From: Beroe forskalii
Taxonomy: Eukaryota > Ctenophora > Nuda > Beroida > Beroidae
Assembly: GCA_011033025.1 (NCBI GenBank)
Contig: WFMF01000173.1
Coordinates: 186,001 to 250,000 of the forward strand
DNA: 64,000 nucleotides
Direction of reading: 5' to 3'
Below, piece after piece: positions 12,501 to 22,181 of this stretch. A program made the translations under genes and the position numbers. Every line of letters begins with the position of its first letter. Position 1 is the first letter of the stretch. Under the pieces are notes generated by a model. The model did not search any database and was not told the DNA's origin. It saw nothing but the letters and a program-made list of their open reading frames with translations.

Positions 12501-15500
12501 GTTTCTGATAGAGGAGAACGCCAGCTACCAGTAGGTTTTTACCCCATGTAAAAATATTGTTCCTAGCCGAAGTTATGAATTTTTCAAATCGCGGGTTCGC
12601 CTGTAATTACAGTGAGCGCGCAAACTTACGACGCGATTTGCCGAAAATCATCTTTAAAATCTATCTTCTCCTACAGTTTTTGAGGAAAACCCTTGAAACT
12701 TGGTAGTTATGTTCTAAGGCATAAAACAAAACTTTTGATTGGTCAGATTTTTGATTTAGGCCTCAGAAGTGAAAATATGGGCTTTTGAAATTTGAAAATC
12801 GTCATTTTTGACCATTTTTTGGACAGGAGCCAACTTTGAAAATTCATATTTTCACTTCTGAGGCCTAAATCGAAAATCTGACCAATCAAAAGTTTTGTTT
12901 TATGCCCTAGAACATAACTACCAAGTTTCAAGGGTTTTCCTCAAAAACTGTAGGAGGAGATAGATTTTAAAGATGATTTTCGGCAAATCGCATCGTAAGT
13001 TTGCGCGCGCAATGTAATTACAGGCGAACCCGCGATTTGAAAAATTCATAACTTCGGCTAGGAACAATATTTTTACATGGGGTAAAAACCTGCTGGTAGC
13101 TGGCGTTCTCCTCTATAAGAACCATAAAAAACCCAAAAACCGACCTCGGACCCCCCCCGGCCCCCTTAATAGACATCTACCATCGAAATAGTGGACATCT
13201 ATTAGGTGTGCTGGATACTTGGATACATCATTATTTGAAAGAAAAACATTGCAGATGAAGTATTGCTGGAAGCAGTGTCTGAACAAAGAAGGCGAGTGTG
13301 TTATCAACCACCGAGGTTATACCTTCGCCCAAAACGAACAAGGTAAGAAAGTAAAAGTGAAATTGTCGCATCAATGCTGAGGTCACCATAATTCTCAAAT
13401 TGAAATATCTGACGCGGACCTGAACTCTGATTTCTTGCAAAGTAAAGTTGCAATGCGTTAGAAAATGGGCCAAAATATAGCTGAATGGGAAATGGCTACA
13501 GACTCATATTTCGTTATACTTTTTGCTAGACGTCGAGCTTTCTAGAAATCAGATGAAAATCCGGTTTGAAGCATGATCTCACCCGAAATGAGACCATTTT
13601 AATGTCTGACGTCGTCGGACCAATTATTTCAAGGGGTCAGACCCATTATTTCGAGGGGGTCAGGCAACACCTGACAACCATTATACAGACAACGTTCAAA
13701 AAGAAAAGTGATTTTGCGAATTTCAGCTGAAACTACTGTAAAATTGCAATCGTTCAAATGCTCATAACTTTTGATAAAATTGGCCGATTCAAAAACTCAA
13801 AAGCATCAGAACCGAGAAAGTCTGAATTTTCTTGTGATATGGGTTATTTCACACCGGTCAAAAACATAAAAGTATTCAAGCGTCAAAGTTGGGTAAGTGG
13901 TTTTGAAATGCAAGATTTATGAAGGAGTAAGGCATTTTACAGGTTATTCCATTTTTCTCAAAATTTTCTGAAAAATTTCTGAAGTTGCAGGACTGCAACT
14001 TTTTCATTTCTCAAGCAATTCCCATGAGATTGTGGCAGCATCAAGCCACATTTATCAGCTTCCAAATGCACTTTGAATTACCGAAAAATATTGAAAATTG
14101 TAGAAGATATCGCATTTTTTGCAACTCAACCTGGAAATTTCAAGTACCCACCTCAAAATGGACCTAACTCGCTTATATCAACGCAAATTTAAGAAAATTT
14201 TTCACTGTTACACAGACCAATGATCAGTCTAATGATATCATAAATAATCAAGGTGCTGCTATTGTTCAGTTCCACACAGTGAACGCTCAAAGTTGAAATT
14301 TACTGCGGTAAAAAGAGCCAAAAAAGCGAAATCACTTTTCTTTTTGAACAGTGACTGTATATGCTGTTTCCATGGTAACGCGCGCGTTAGGATAATTCTT
14401 ATGCGAAACTGCGTGGATACAGAATCATAATAATTGCGTAAATAATGTGTTCATTAACATTACATTCATTCATTATTTACAAGTGCGTGAGTTTATGGAC
14501 TCATTTCTGGGTAGTGGGTATTCCAGCCATAATATATTTTGGAGTTGCTTCCAAAAAGGATCATAAAATGGTTTTATGTTGCTAAATGAGCAATGCTTTT
14601 CCCTACATTATTTAACCTTGAATTAAACCGATCTTTTACACAGGTGAGTGGGTATCATGTGAGGCTGACAGCGACTGTCAGGGCGCGATAGACTTCACCA
14701 AAGATCAAAAGTGCTACTTCGAGGACCCTATTTTCTAGACCCTTCTAGGACCCTTCTAGGACCCTTCTAGAGACTCCTTCCCCAGAATCCAGATGGGAAG
14801 TTGCATGGAACGGACACTATCTCCTTTTCTCATTTAGCGTTTACACAGTTCACATATTACTGTAATTTTCTGCTTAATTGCAAACGTTCGAACGGTGAAA
14901 ATTACTTCAAAAATAATTAATCATAATTAATCATTGATCATGAGTTTCCTCCTTTCATAGAATTCCTGGATAATTCTGCAAAGAAAAGAAGGAATCTGCG
15001 GGACATTTCAAATTGGATTTGTCGCATAGTGATTAATTGTTGATAGTGATTTATTGTTGATAGTGATTTATTTAGATACCTGAGGAAGATTTTAGAATAT
15101 TTATTGATTGCCAATAAAAAACTAAATTTCGTTAATTTAAAAAAATTCTTGGTTGTAAAATGAAGAATGTCGTCGCGTTCTAATTATCACGACAAGTATG
15201 GGCAGGGTAGCTATAGGTAAAGTGGGTATAGATATCCATAATTTTACAGGTGAAAATAAATATCATTTGGTAGGTAGGCTTTTTCAACCCAAAATGTCGA
15301 TTAAAAATTCTTGTGGGACAGCTCCTAGTAAGTGTCTGACTGTAATAAAGAGTGAACTAAATAGTATAGAAGGGTTGAGAACTTTTTTCGGTAGTTCATA
15401 GATCTACCAAAAACACTCCAATTTCTAAGTTGGGGAAACCCCTTTTTAAGACCCCTTTTCTTGCTCAATGGGGAAGAAATTTGATTGCCAAGGCAAATCT

Positions 15501-17655
15501 TAGCTTCTGTACTGATTTAGATGCACAGCCAAATTATGCACCAAACTATGTAGAATGAGCACATTATGGGGGGTGCTACAGACCTTTGCAACAGGCAGGG
15601 TAAGACAGTAACACAGCCACAGACCTTGGTAGGCAGAGTAACACAGCAACAGACCTTGGTAGGCGGAGTAACACAGTAACACAGCTACAGACCTTGGTAA
15701 CATGGGCAAGATAACACAGTAACACAGCTACAGACCTTGGTAGGCAGAGTAACACAGCTACAGACCTTGGTAGGCAGAGTAACACAGTAACACAGCTACA
15801 GACCTTGGTAACATGGGCAAGATAACACAGTAACACAGCTACAGACCTTGGTAGGCAGAGTAACACAGCTACAGACCTTGGTAGGCAGAGTAACACAGTA
15901 ACAGACCTTGGTAGGCAGAGTAACACAGTAACACAGCTACAGAGTACAGACCTTGGTAGCAGATAGACTCTCTACAGACCTTGGTAGCAGATAGACCCTC
16001 TACAGACCTTGGTAGCAGATAGACCCTCTACAGACCTTGGTAGCAGATAGACTCTCTACAGACCTTGGTAGCAGATAGACCCTCTACAGACCTTGGTAGC
16101 AGATAGACCCTCTACAGACCTTGGTAGCAGATAGACCCTCTGCAGACCTTGGTAGCAGATAGACTCTCTACAGACCTTGGTAGCAGATAGACCCTCTACA
16201 GACCTTGGTAGCAGATAGACCTCTACAGACCTTGGTAGCAGATAGACTCTCTACAGACCTTGGTAGCAGATAGACTCTCTACAGACCTTGGTAGCAGATA
16301 GACTCTCTACAGACCTTGGTAGCAGGCAGGCACTCCAGGCGTTTCCTCCCAGCAGTAGAACCCAGCTTGACATTGCCACGTGTCACACGTGTGAGGGAGA
16401 CAGAGGGGGGCCTCAGAGCTCCACTCTCCCTCACTGCACTCCAAAAACGACTCACCCACCTGGGCAAAGTGTGGATAAGTAGCCACCTTGAGTAACTACA
16501 CCATTCTTAGATTATATTTCCAGTAACTTTTTAAAGGAGCGAAATATCTGTCAAATTGTTCGAAATACCTAAAAATCAAAAGGGTGCAAGGCTTCAGAAC
16601 CACAGTGAGACACTGAGACAGTGCATACTGTATAGTGTATACGTGTAAAGTTGTAAAGGGTTTTATTGCCCGGATTGTATGCATTAATCAGTAAAATTCA
16701 CGATGAGGCCGAATTGACACGATCAATACCTTAACGTCTTTCGAATTTCTATTAGCGCTTGAATCGAATAAAACAACTTTCCTTAGCCCGCATAGGTGTG
16801 CGGACGCGCAGCGTTTCCCTACGGGAGCACAACGCGAACAGGGGTATGATTTAACGTGTTTAGCAAGCTCCAGCTAACCAACCTCGTGTCAATTATAGTC
16901 TCAACAACCCCCACCACAGTTTTCCAGCTTATGGATTGATAACTCTTTGGTCATTTATTACTATTAAGCAATTATTGTTACCATTGCCATTGCGGTTTGG
17001 GTGGAACATCGCCAGTTCACCTACCAGTCTGTAATATTGCAAGCAAGAGAAGAACACGGTTGCAATGTGTTGCTCAATGATACCGTTCAAAGGAGCTTCT
17101 AGTTCCTGACAACCTGAAATACTTTACTTTAATGCATTGTGTAAGACATGAGAAAACTTGGAGGAAATAATGTAGCAATAGAGTAAAAGTACTACAAAAT
17201 GTAAGCAAAATACAACAATAAAAGGTAATCATGATCAGATGAATAACCGGAATACGGAAAATAAAACGAGAATAAAAGATAAAAACAAGGTGTCGCATAC
17301 TAACGCTGAGTACAAACTGGTTCCCCAGCAACGACACAGTACATGTTCTGTGGGACACCCACGTGGTACAATCATGTACCACACACTTTGGCACCTCGCC
17401 AAGCCACGTTCCGTTATGTCCACAGAAGATATTGACAGATCCTTCCAGGTAGAACTTGTTGTGGCAGGAGAAAGTGCAGTGAGTGAGGAGCAGACAGCAG
17501 TGCCGCAATACTTTGATGCAGTAGGTACGTCCAGCTTCAGCCTGCAGTAAAAGGAATAGTAGTATCGGGAATGCGTCTCCTCCAGCCTCAATGTAGAACG
17601 TCCTTTTGCCTGTCACTGTGCTCGGTGCAGTACTCTGCCAAAGTTTTACACCCAT
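9577..17655 (-). CDS. Secreted/extracellular multi-CCP (sushi) domain protein, five exons
   Basis: Exons on the minus strand: 17,655-17,305; 17,113-17,025; 16,459-16,315; 10,619-10,545; 10,445-9,577 (stop). All have AG acceptors and GT donors, and phases agree from exon 2 on (1-0-1-1). A leucine-rich stretch (AFPILLFLLLQAEA) near residues 29-42 could be a signal peptide. Four sushi modules follow, e.g. CPEPSIVNGEVS ... CGRDGVWDGQFPVC. The first three are each trailed by a Cys-rich linker of the type CLPxTCxxxxCxxxxFC...ACY. The last ~190 residues are hydrophilic with N-glycosylation sequons and no sushi signature. Sushi modules bind proteins or carbohydrates outside the cell; the ligand is unknown. 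Exon 1 appears to lack one base (see findings). Intron 3 (5.7 kb) contains a complete gene on the other strand. The start codon is tentative. Confidence 0.75.
10836..11126 (-). CDS. Unassigned 96-aa ORF with one hydrophobic segment
   Basis: An open frame on the minus strand inside sushi intron 3 begins MGFETVRKILRKFKVAPG and contains a membrane-like stretch (IIAIYPAAVAFLIFFMNFV, residues about 20-38). No flanking splice logic or homology is recognised, so it may be chance. It lies in the same strand as the sushi gene but no in-phase junction connects them. Confidence 0.2.
   Translation of the reverse strand: MGFETVRKILRKFKVAPGHIIAIYPAAVAFLIFFMNFVNIETLALKVKKIRSFRSEHHVKCFRKNRSLDVTPGLKKVLELNLGPGRSEHPDVMAGT
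11271..11422 (+). pseudogene. Sushi-like exon on plus strand, one frameshift
   Basis: Between an acceptor (GGCTTCACAG) and a donor (GTGAG|GTGAGT) the reading frame gives FCALWKREKCAVLIAHGGTC then SVSC, and after a one-base slip at a GGGG run it gives NEVLLVLCQTGSRLWTYGEP. This matches the pattern of exon 1 of the minus-strand sushi gene (YCIKVLRHCCLLLTHCTFSC ... FCGHNGTWLGEVPKC). It is therefore either a degenerate paralogous exon or an exon broken by a homopolymer error. Downstream, an open frame 11,390-11,812 has no recognisable domain. Confidence 0.4.
12017..14738 (+). CDS. Small secreted Cys-rich protein, three exons, nested in sushi intron
   Basis: Exons 12,017-12,175, 13,255-13,342 and 14,644-14,738 join in phase (0, then 1) to a 113-residue product with stop TAG. 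Donors are CTG|GTAGGT and AAG|GTAAGA; acceptors are CATTGCAG and TTACACAG. The N-terminus MSVLSVISFLLLVEGFYCYG is a good signal peptide. The mature part has about ten cysteines (CDLDDSFCSYGC, YCWKQCLNKEGEC, CEADSDCQGA, CYF), so a disulfide-stabilised extracellular protein is expected. Family not recognised; the spacing resembles the Cys-rich linkers of the surrounding sushi gene, hinting at a shared origin. The whole gene sits inside intron 3 of that gene on the opposite strand. Its own introns carry a foldback element and a MITE. Confidence 0.7.
12455..13169. mobile_element. Foldback element, two 325-bp arms
   Basis: Left arm 12,455-12,779 begins TTAAGGGGGCCGGGGGG; right arm 12,845-13,169 ends CCCCCCCCGGCCCCCTTAA. 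The arms are reverse complements with few mismatches over their full length (e.g. CCTCAGAAGTGAAAATATG against CATATTTTCACTTCTGAGG). The spacer is about 65 bp. No ORF of note; located in intron 1 of the small secreted-protein gene. Confidence 0.85.
13603..13678. repeat. Short hairpin repeat family, copy 2
   Basis: GTCTGACGTCGTCGGACC, GGGGTCAGACCCATTATTTC and GTCAGGCAACACCTGACAA appear in the same order as at 1-102, but without the central GC hairpin. It directly abuts the MITE at 13,691. Confidence 0.65.
13691..14351. mobile_element. ~660-bp MITE with GTTCAAAAAGAAAAGTGATT termini
   Basis: The left end GTTCAAAAAGAAAAGTGATT and right end AATCACTTTTCTTTTTGAAC are inverted repeats of about 24 bp with one mismatch. 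No target duplication is evident. The 60-residue ORF inside (13,985-14,167) is not convincing. The element lies in intron 2 of the secreted-protein gene. Confidence 0.75.
14727..14778 (+). repeat. 11-bp tandem repeat at the stop codon
   Basis: ACCCTTCTAGG is repeated three to four times immediately after the stop codon. The unit resembles the exon end (GAGGACCCTATTTTCTAG), as if the last codons had been locally reiterated. Confidence 0.7.
15020..15075. repeat. 17-bp tandem repeat, about three copies
   Basis: TAGTGATTTATTGTTGA-like units are reiterated (GATTAATTGTTGATAGTGAT...). Simple minisatellite, no coding content. Confidence 0.6.
15198..15557 (+). pseudogene. Unassigned broken ORF (~120 residues over two frames)
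   Basis: A 67-residue frame starting MGRVAIGKVGIDIHNFTGEN is followed, with a one-base shift around 15,398, by a second open frame containing LGKPLFKTPFLAQWGRNLIA and ending NYAPNYVE-stop at 15,557. Codon composition is more even than the flanks. No family recognised; it may be the fragment of a mobile-element protein. Confidence 0.3.
15580..16325 (-). repeat. Minisatellite carrying the sushi exon-3 5' splice junction
   Basis: From 15,948 to 16,325 a 28-bp unit (on minus strand CTACCAAGGTCTGTAGAG plus GGTCTATCTG) is repeated about 14 times. From 15,580 to 15,948 a related, more complex unit (CAGACCTTGGTAGGCAGAGT with AACACAGTAACACAGCT) forms a higher-order array. On the minus strand each unit contains CTACCAAG|GTCTGT, exactly the exon-3/intron-3 boundary of the sushi gene at 16,315. 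The overlapping ORFs (LCLPRSVAVLL) are repeat by-products. Confidence 0.9.
16786..16868 (+). repeat. Dispersed CCCGCATAGGTGTG repeat, copy
   Basis: CCTTAGCCCGCATAGGTGTG, a GC-rich middle with TTTCCCTACGGGA and a terminal GGGGTATGATTTAACGTGTT TAGCA-type end match the family at 7,753-7,845, 20,147-20,228 and 42,013-42,107. Within intron 2 of the sushi gene. Confidence 0.75.
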
Positions 17656-17679
17656 TTTTTATCTTATCTTTTTCACTTG

Positions 17680-17885
17680 GTGAATAATATCGTTACACAA
17701 CTCATAAGTATGAAGTAACACCATGTTTCCAACTCAGCTGCGCCCTCGATGAAAACAATCGTCATTGTCCAACTCAGCCTTCGGCTTCGGTGAATAATGC
17801 GATTTACGCAACTCGCTTCGCTCGTGGCGTAAATCATGTTACTTCACACTTATTCGTTGTGTAACTCTATATTATTGCACGCTTA
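17680..17885. repeat. ~200-bp foldback MITE
   Basis: The outer halves pair: GTTACACAACTCATAAGTAT against ATTCGTTGTGTAAC, GAAGTAACACCATG against CATGTTACTTC, and GTGAATAAT on both flanks. An internal CAACTCGCTTCGCTCGTGG-like hairpin and paired CAACTCAG motifs are also present. It lies just upstream of the sushi gene start. Confidence 0.65.
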
Positions 17886-18024
17886 CAAGTACCCTCAAAA
17901 TTGGCTAATCCGAATTACATCATTCTTAAACCGAAATTTCGTGCTACTTGATACCTCGGTACGCGATTAAATCCTGTCTATGTTATTATGTTAAGTATTT
18001 AACTATTGTGGTCAAAATAACTGA

Positions 18025-18180
18025 ATGATATTCTCAGGCCGAACCAGATGTAAACAACTGTCAGTTGAAAGAATCTACTCCTATAGTCCCACTGCACTTT
18101 GTGCTCCGTACTGTTTAGTTGATGGCTGTTATATTCTTCAGTGTGAAGCAATGGTTTACTATGACCCAGAAATTGATTAG
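18025..18180 (+). CDS. Candidate terminal exon of a second Cys-rich protein
   Basis: After an acceptor-like TATTCTCAG (exon could begin 18,038) the frame reads RCKQLSVERIYSYSPTALCA then PYCLVDGCYILQCEAM and ends YYDPEID-stop. Six cysteines and the acidic end recall the nested secreted gene (CYFEDPIF-stop). An in-frame ATG at 18,025 would give a 51-residue peptide without a signal sequence, so a missing upstream exon is more likely. No partner exon was found. Confidence 0.35.
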   Translation: MIFSGRTRCKQLSVERIYSYSPTALCAPYCLVDGCYILQCEAMVYYDPEID

Positions 18181-18779
18181 AGTAACTGTCGTATATTTAA
18201 GTATTTGAAATACAAGTAAACATTTTAGATATTATAATATTATAATTTAAATTACACTTTTAAACGCATGTTCATAAAACTATTAAATCTGTGTGAATAA
18301 ACTTGATTTTATGTTCATGGAGACTATTTACGCAATACTTTAAATACTCTCGTAATCAAGAAAAATTCTATTTATTTTTGTTAATTTATACATATGCCAA
18401 TAACACTCAATAACATTATTATTGGTTATTATTAGGTTGGGTAGGACGACCGCAAACTAACTCTATGAGCCAGTTGGCCGTAACACTTGAATACTTGAAA
18501 AAATATTTGCATTATTGGGGGAGGGTTCAGACGATTTTGAGATAATGGTTGACTCAAAAGTTCCACCCAGTTGGCCAACTTTTTGGCCAGGTTTGGAGAC
18601 CCAGATTCACAACAATTTTTGTTGTGCGTCTTTATTTTCAATTGGATTTTTCGTTATTCAGTGTAATAAATTTGTAGAAATTATACACCTGACTGAAATC
18701 GTGTTCATAATTAGATTTAGATTTCTATTTTGTTCAGACAATTGGGCGCTACGCAAGGCATGATTCAAATTAAATGAAC
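18181..18779. other. No gene seen
   Basis: AT-rich sequence with stops in all frames; the short ORFs on both strands near 18,432-18,763 have no recognisable domains. The only structure is a few TTGGCCAACT palindromes near 18,560. Confidence 0.5.
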
Positions 18780-19330
18780 TCTGGTAAGGTGGCCCAAATG
18801 GCCCGTTTTAATTTTAACTTTGGAAAATTAAACACGGTACTTCTTTTACTTTTGAAAAAATGAATAAGCGGTCTGGGCCATCATCGTTTCCCGGATGGTC
18901 CATTTTATTTCCCGAAAACTAAGCAGGCCATTTGGGCATCATGCGTGTATCCAATCGGCCCGTTTCATTTTTCAACGATTCAACGATATTGTAATTGAAT
19001 TTGAAGAATGAACGAGCCATCGATCCATCAACGGCCCGGAATTGTACATTTTATTTCTGAAAAATAAAACGGGCCGTTTGGGTCATGCTGATAGCCCAAA
19101 TGGATCGTTAATTTAAATAACATGATGATTATTGGTCCATTTTCTCATTTAATTTTTATGGAATCAAACGGGCCACGATGATGGCCAAAAGGACTCATTC
19201 ATTTTCAAAAATTAAACAAGTAATGTGTTTATATTTCAAAAAATAAACGGGCCAACGTAAACCTGCCTCAGGATCGATCACATATTAGTATTACGTAATA
19301 AATTTTTTGGCCATTTTCTACCCCTCCCTC
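18780..19330. repeat. Diverged tandem region rich in GGCC(C)/AACGGGCC motifs
   Basis: ATGGCCCGTTTTAATTTTAA, AAACGGGCCGTTTGGGTCAT and AACGGGCCAACG-like words recur roughly every 60-90 bp in both orientations, separated by TTTTATTTTTCA-type AT tracts. It looks like an old satellite of a short palindromic unit. No coding potential. Confidence 0.5.
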
Positions 19331-20334
19331 CCTTTCGTAATAAAGCCCAACCCCCCCCCCCTCACAACCCCCGGTAGTTCTCCCATAATATGTAAACGGG
19401 GCTGAGTGACGTCACAGATCTAAACGCCAATTCTTCTGTATCCTAAACCTAAATAGGGCCCTTACCAAAACCCTCGCCTTAATCCTTGCCCTAAACCTAA
19501 CAAATCCTGGCCCTAAACCTTAACTTTAAAGCGCCAGATGCACTTAATTATATTTTCTGAGTGACGTAATTGTCAGATATTGACGGCTCCCGTTTACAGG
19601 GGGCCAGCCCTCCCCCCCCCCCCCCCCCCCTTTAAGTAGATACTAAAGGAAACGGTCTGTAATAATAATTTGTGAACGATCCCTTAATAAGGCTCCGTGA
19701 CATTGAATGTGTCCCATATAACTCTGGCTGAGTGACGTCACAGACCTAAACGTCAATCTTTTTGTATCCTAAACCTTATTATTGCCCTCACCAAAACACA
19801 AACCTTAATCCTGACCCTAAACCCAACAAAACCTGGCCCTAATCCCCTTACCCTAACCTTTGAGGTGCTAGGTGCCAGAGTTATATGGGACACATACCGT
19901 CGATTTCCCGGCCCCTATCTTGCTAAACACGTATATCCCTGTTTGCGTTGCGAACACTCACCTATGCGGGCTTAGGAAGCGCCTATCCTCTACCACGCGC
20001 CTTTTCCTTATGTCACGGATCTTAACGTCAATTTTACTGTATCGTACAAAATCCTAACCGTAATCCTGACCGCCCGTAAACCTGCAACAAATCATGGCCC
20101 TATATCCTGATCCTAACCCTAGTCGGAGTCCTTAAAGCGCTTCCTTAGCCCGCATAGGTGTGTGTACGCGCCGCGCGCTTCTGATCTTCTGAGGAAGCGT
20201 GACGATAACAGGGGTATATGTGTTTAGCAGTTGAAGCGCTAGATGCGCGTGCGCTAAATTATATTTTTCTGAGTGACGTCATCGTCATGGTTAATGAAAG
20301 CTCCCGCCTCTCGTTCACATGGGAGACCAACCCA
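19331..20334. repeat. Dispersed repeat block with telomere-like tracts (left side)
   Basis: Three partial copies of one unit occur near 19,395, 19,725 and 20,010: GAGTGACGTCACAGA, CTAAACGTCAAT...TGTATCCTAAACC, then CCTAACCTTAATCCT-type degenerate telomeric repeats. GC-rich CCCGCATAGGTGTG modules are at about 19,922-19,982 (inverted) and 20,147-20,228. A C homopolymer of about 20 bp interrupts at 19,610-19,630. The same unit occurs inverted at 21,140-21,400. Confidence 0.75.
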
Positions 20335-21130
20335 AAAAGGACAACAGTGATAAGGCCAGGCCATTTGCCATTGCAACCAATACTTCCAATGTTGTCAAAT
20401 GTTCCATTGGTGCCAATGGCACCATTATCACAAATGGCACCATTGGTGCCATTGGCACCATTGACGCCGATAATTCAAATTGTCAATGGTGCCATCTAAA
20501 TGGCACCAATGGTGCCATTTAAATGGCACCATTGGTGCCATTGGAATCATTGCTATCGTCATCGCAATTATTTTGCCATTGGCGCCAATGGCACCATTGG
20601 TGCCATTTAAATGGTGCCAGTGGCGCCATTGGCACCATTGGTGCCAATGGTAGCAATAGAGCCAATGGCACCATTTATGCAATTTAAATGGTGCCAGTGG
20701 CGCCAATGGCACCATTGGTTCCAATAATTCCAATGGCGCCAATGGTGCCAAATGTTCCATTGGCGCCAATGGTGCCAATAATGCCAATGGCACCATTGGT
20801 GCCATTTTAATGGTACCATTGGCGCCATTGGTACCAATGGCATCATTGTCCAATGGCACCATTGGTGCCATTGGTGATTCTACCCTCCAATGGTGATCTC
20901 GACTTAAGTATCCGAAGTATCGCTTCTTAATGGCGCCATTGGCACCATTTAAATGGTACCATTGGTATCCAATGGCGATCGCCAATGGTACCAATGGTGA
21001 TTGCCAATGGTACCAATAGAGATAGGGTGCACCATTGGTGCCATTTCAGCAATCACCATTGGTACCAATGGAGATCCATTGGTGCCATTTAGTGGCACCA
21101 TTGGCACCAATGGCGCCATTGGTGATATGT
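20335..21130. repeat. Self-complementary satellite of AATGGCACC / GGTGCCATT words
   Basis: About 800 bp consist of a nonamer, AATGGCACC, alternating with its own reverse complement, GGTGCCATT, plus variants with TGGCGCCA, TGGTACCA and TTTAAA centres. Any sub-segment can therefore pair with a neighbour. Both strands are open for long stretches (e.g. NGTNGAIG or WCHWRHWHHLN repeats), which is a by-product of the period and not evidence of a gene. Flanked on both sides by inverted copies of the dispersed repeat. Confidence 0.9.
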
Positions 21131-21139
21131 GCTACTCTG

Positions 21140-21410
21140 TATGACACTTTCGCCGGGTTAGGATTAAGGTTAGGGGTTTGGTTAGGGTTATGGTTAGGTT
21201 TAGGATACAGAAAAATTGACGTTTAGATTTGTGACGTCACTCAGAGCCGTTTATATGGGAGAGATACCAGGTTTAGGATAAGGATTAAGGTTAGGGTTTT
21301 GGTAAGGGCACTGCACTGGTTAGGTTTAGGATACAGAAAAATTGACGTTTAGATCTGTGACGTCACTCAGAGCCGTTTATATGGGAGACATACCCTATGT
21401 TGTCTGACGT
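21140..21410. repeat. Dispersed repeat block with telomere-like tracts (right side, inverted)
   Basis: Two tandem partial copies of TTAGGATTAAGGTTAGGG-type sequence are each followed by GGATACAGAAAAATTGACGT, TGTGACGTCACTCAGAG and CCGTTTATATGGGAGA. The order and orientation are the reverse of 19,331-20,334, so the palindromic satellite is framed by an inverted pair. Confidence 0.8.
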
Positions 21411-21450
21411 CGTTAATCAAACTATAATAATCAAGATTCACAAAGCATTA

Positions 21451-21593
21451 GTTAATCAAACTATAATAGAGTTCTCTTAACCAAAACTTGCCGCATTATA
21501 GCGTACTTTCATGATGCATGGCCGCACATGCATGAAAGTACGCTATAATGCGGCAAGTTTTGGTTAAGAGAACTCTATTATAGTTTGATTAAC
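21451..21593. repeat. Hairpin with perfect 63-bp arms
   Basis: Left arm 21,451-21,513 (GTTAATCAAACTATAATAGA ...) and right arm 21,531-21,593 are exact reverse complements; the loop is 17 bp. A half copy with a few differences occurs at 41,893-41,953, next to the second copy of the segmental duplication. Absence of arm divergence implies recent origin or gene conversion. Confidence 0.9.
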
Positions 21594-22181
21594 GCGCTTT
21601 TTAAAACCCGCATAGGCATGTGTGCTGCAGCTGTGCATGTGTGTATGCGCGCCGCGCACTTCCCTGCGGGAAGTGACGTGCGCAGCATGCGGAGGGTCTA
21701 AAAAACGCTGTGTGCGCGGCGGCAGGCGGAATTGCCACATGCTATGTATCCCTGTTTGTTCGCGCGCGCCTTTTCTTCGAAAAGAGTTCTCTGAACACGC
21801 GCGCTTGTGCGCGCGAAAAAAGTGTTACAACGTATTTGTCTGACGTTGACAGACCCTCTCGAGAATCAGCGCCGCGCGCGCGGCGCTGATTCTCAGCCGC
21901 TTTGCGGCTGGCGTCAGCGGGTCATACATCGTACGACAACAACGTAAGACAACGCTTTTATTAATTCATATTCACTCCTGTATAAAAGGTGTATTTTTAA
22001 TGGAAGTTATTGTTTGTGAAGGTCGAATAACATAAATTGAATTCACAATTAGTTCTTCTTCCTCATTAATTATTGCAAATAACAAAAGTATTAACACCTT
22101 TGTCAGACCAAGTAGCATTAAATAGTTAGCAGGCGTTTTTATAATCCCTGTAATTGTTTATTGGCAATAGTTTTTTTTGTC

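Noticed and set aside
15576..15926. 116-codon ORF LCLPRSVAVLL on the minus strand
   Set aside because: Minisatellite by-product with no unique sequence.
20428..20994. 188-codon minus-strand ORF and several plus-strand ORFs in the AATGGCACC tract
   Set aside because: The ORFs exist only because the repeat period lacks stop codons in most frames; the translations are monotonous (NGTNGAIG, MVPLAPLA) on both strands.
20335..21130. CRISPR-like array
   Set aside because: There are no unique spacers, the sequence is self-complementary throughout and the genome is eukaryotic.
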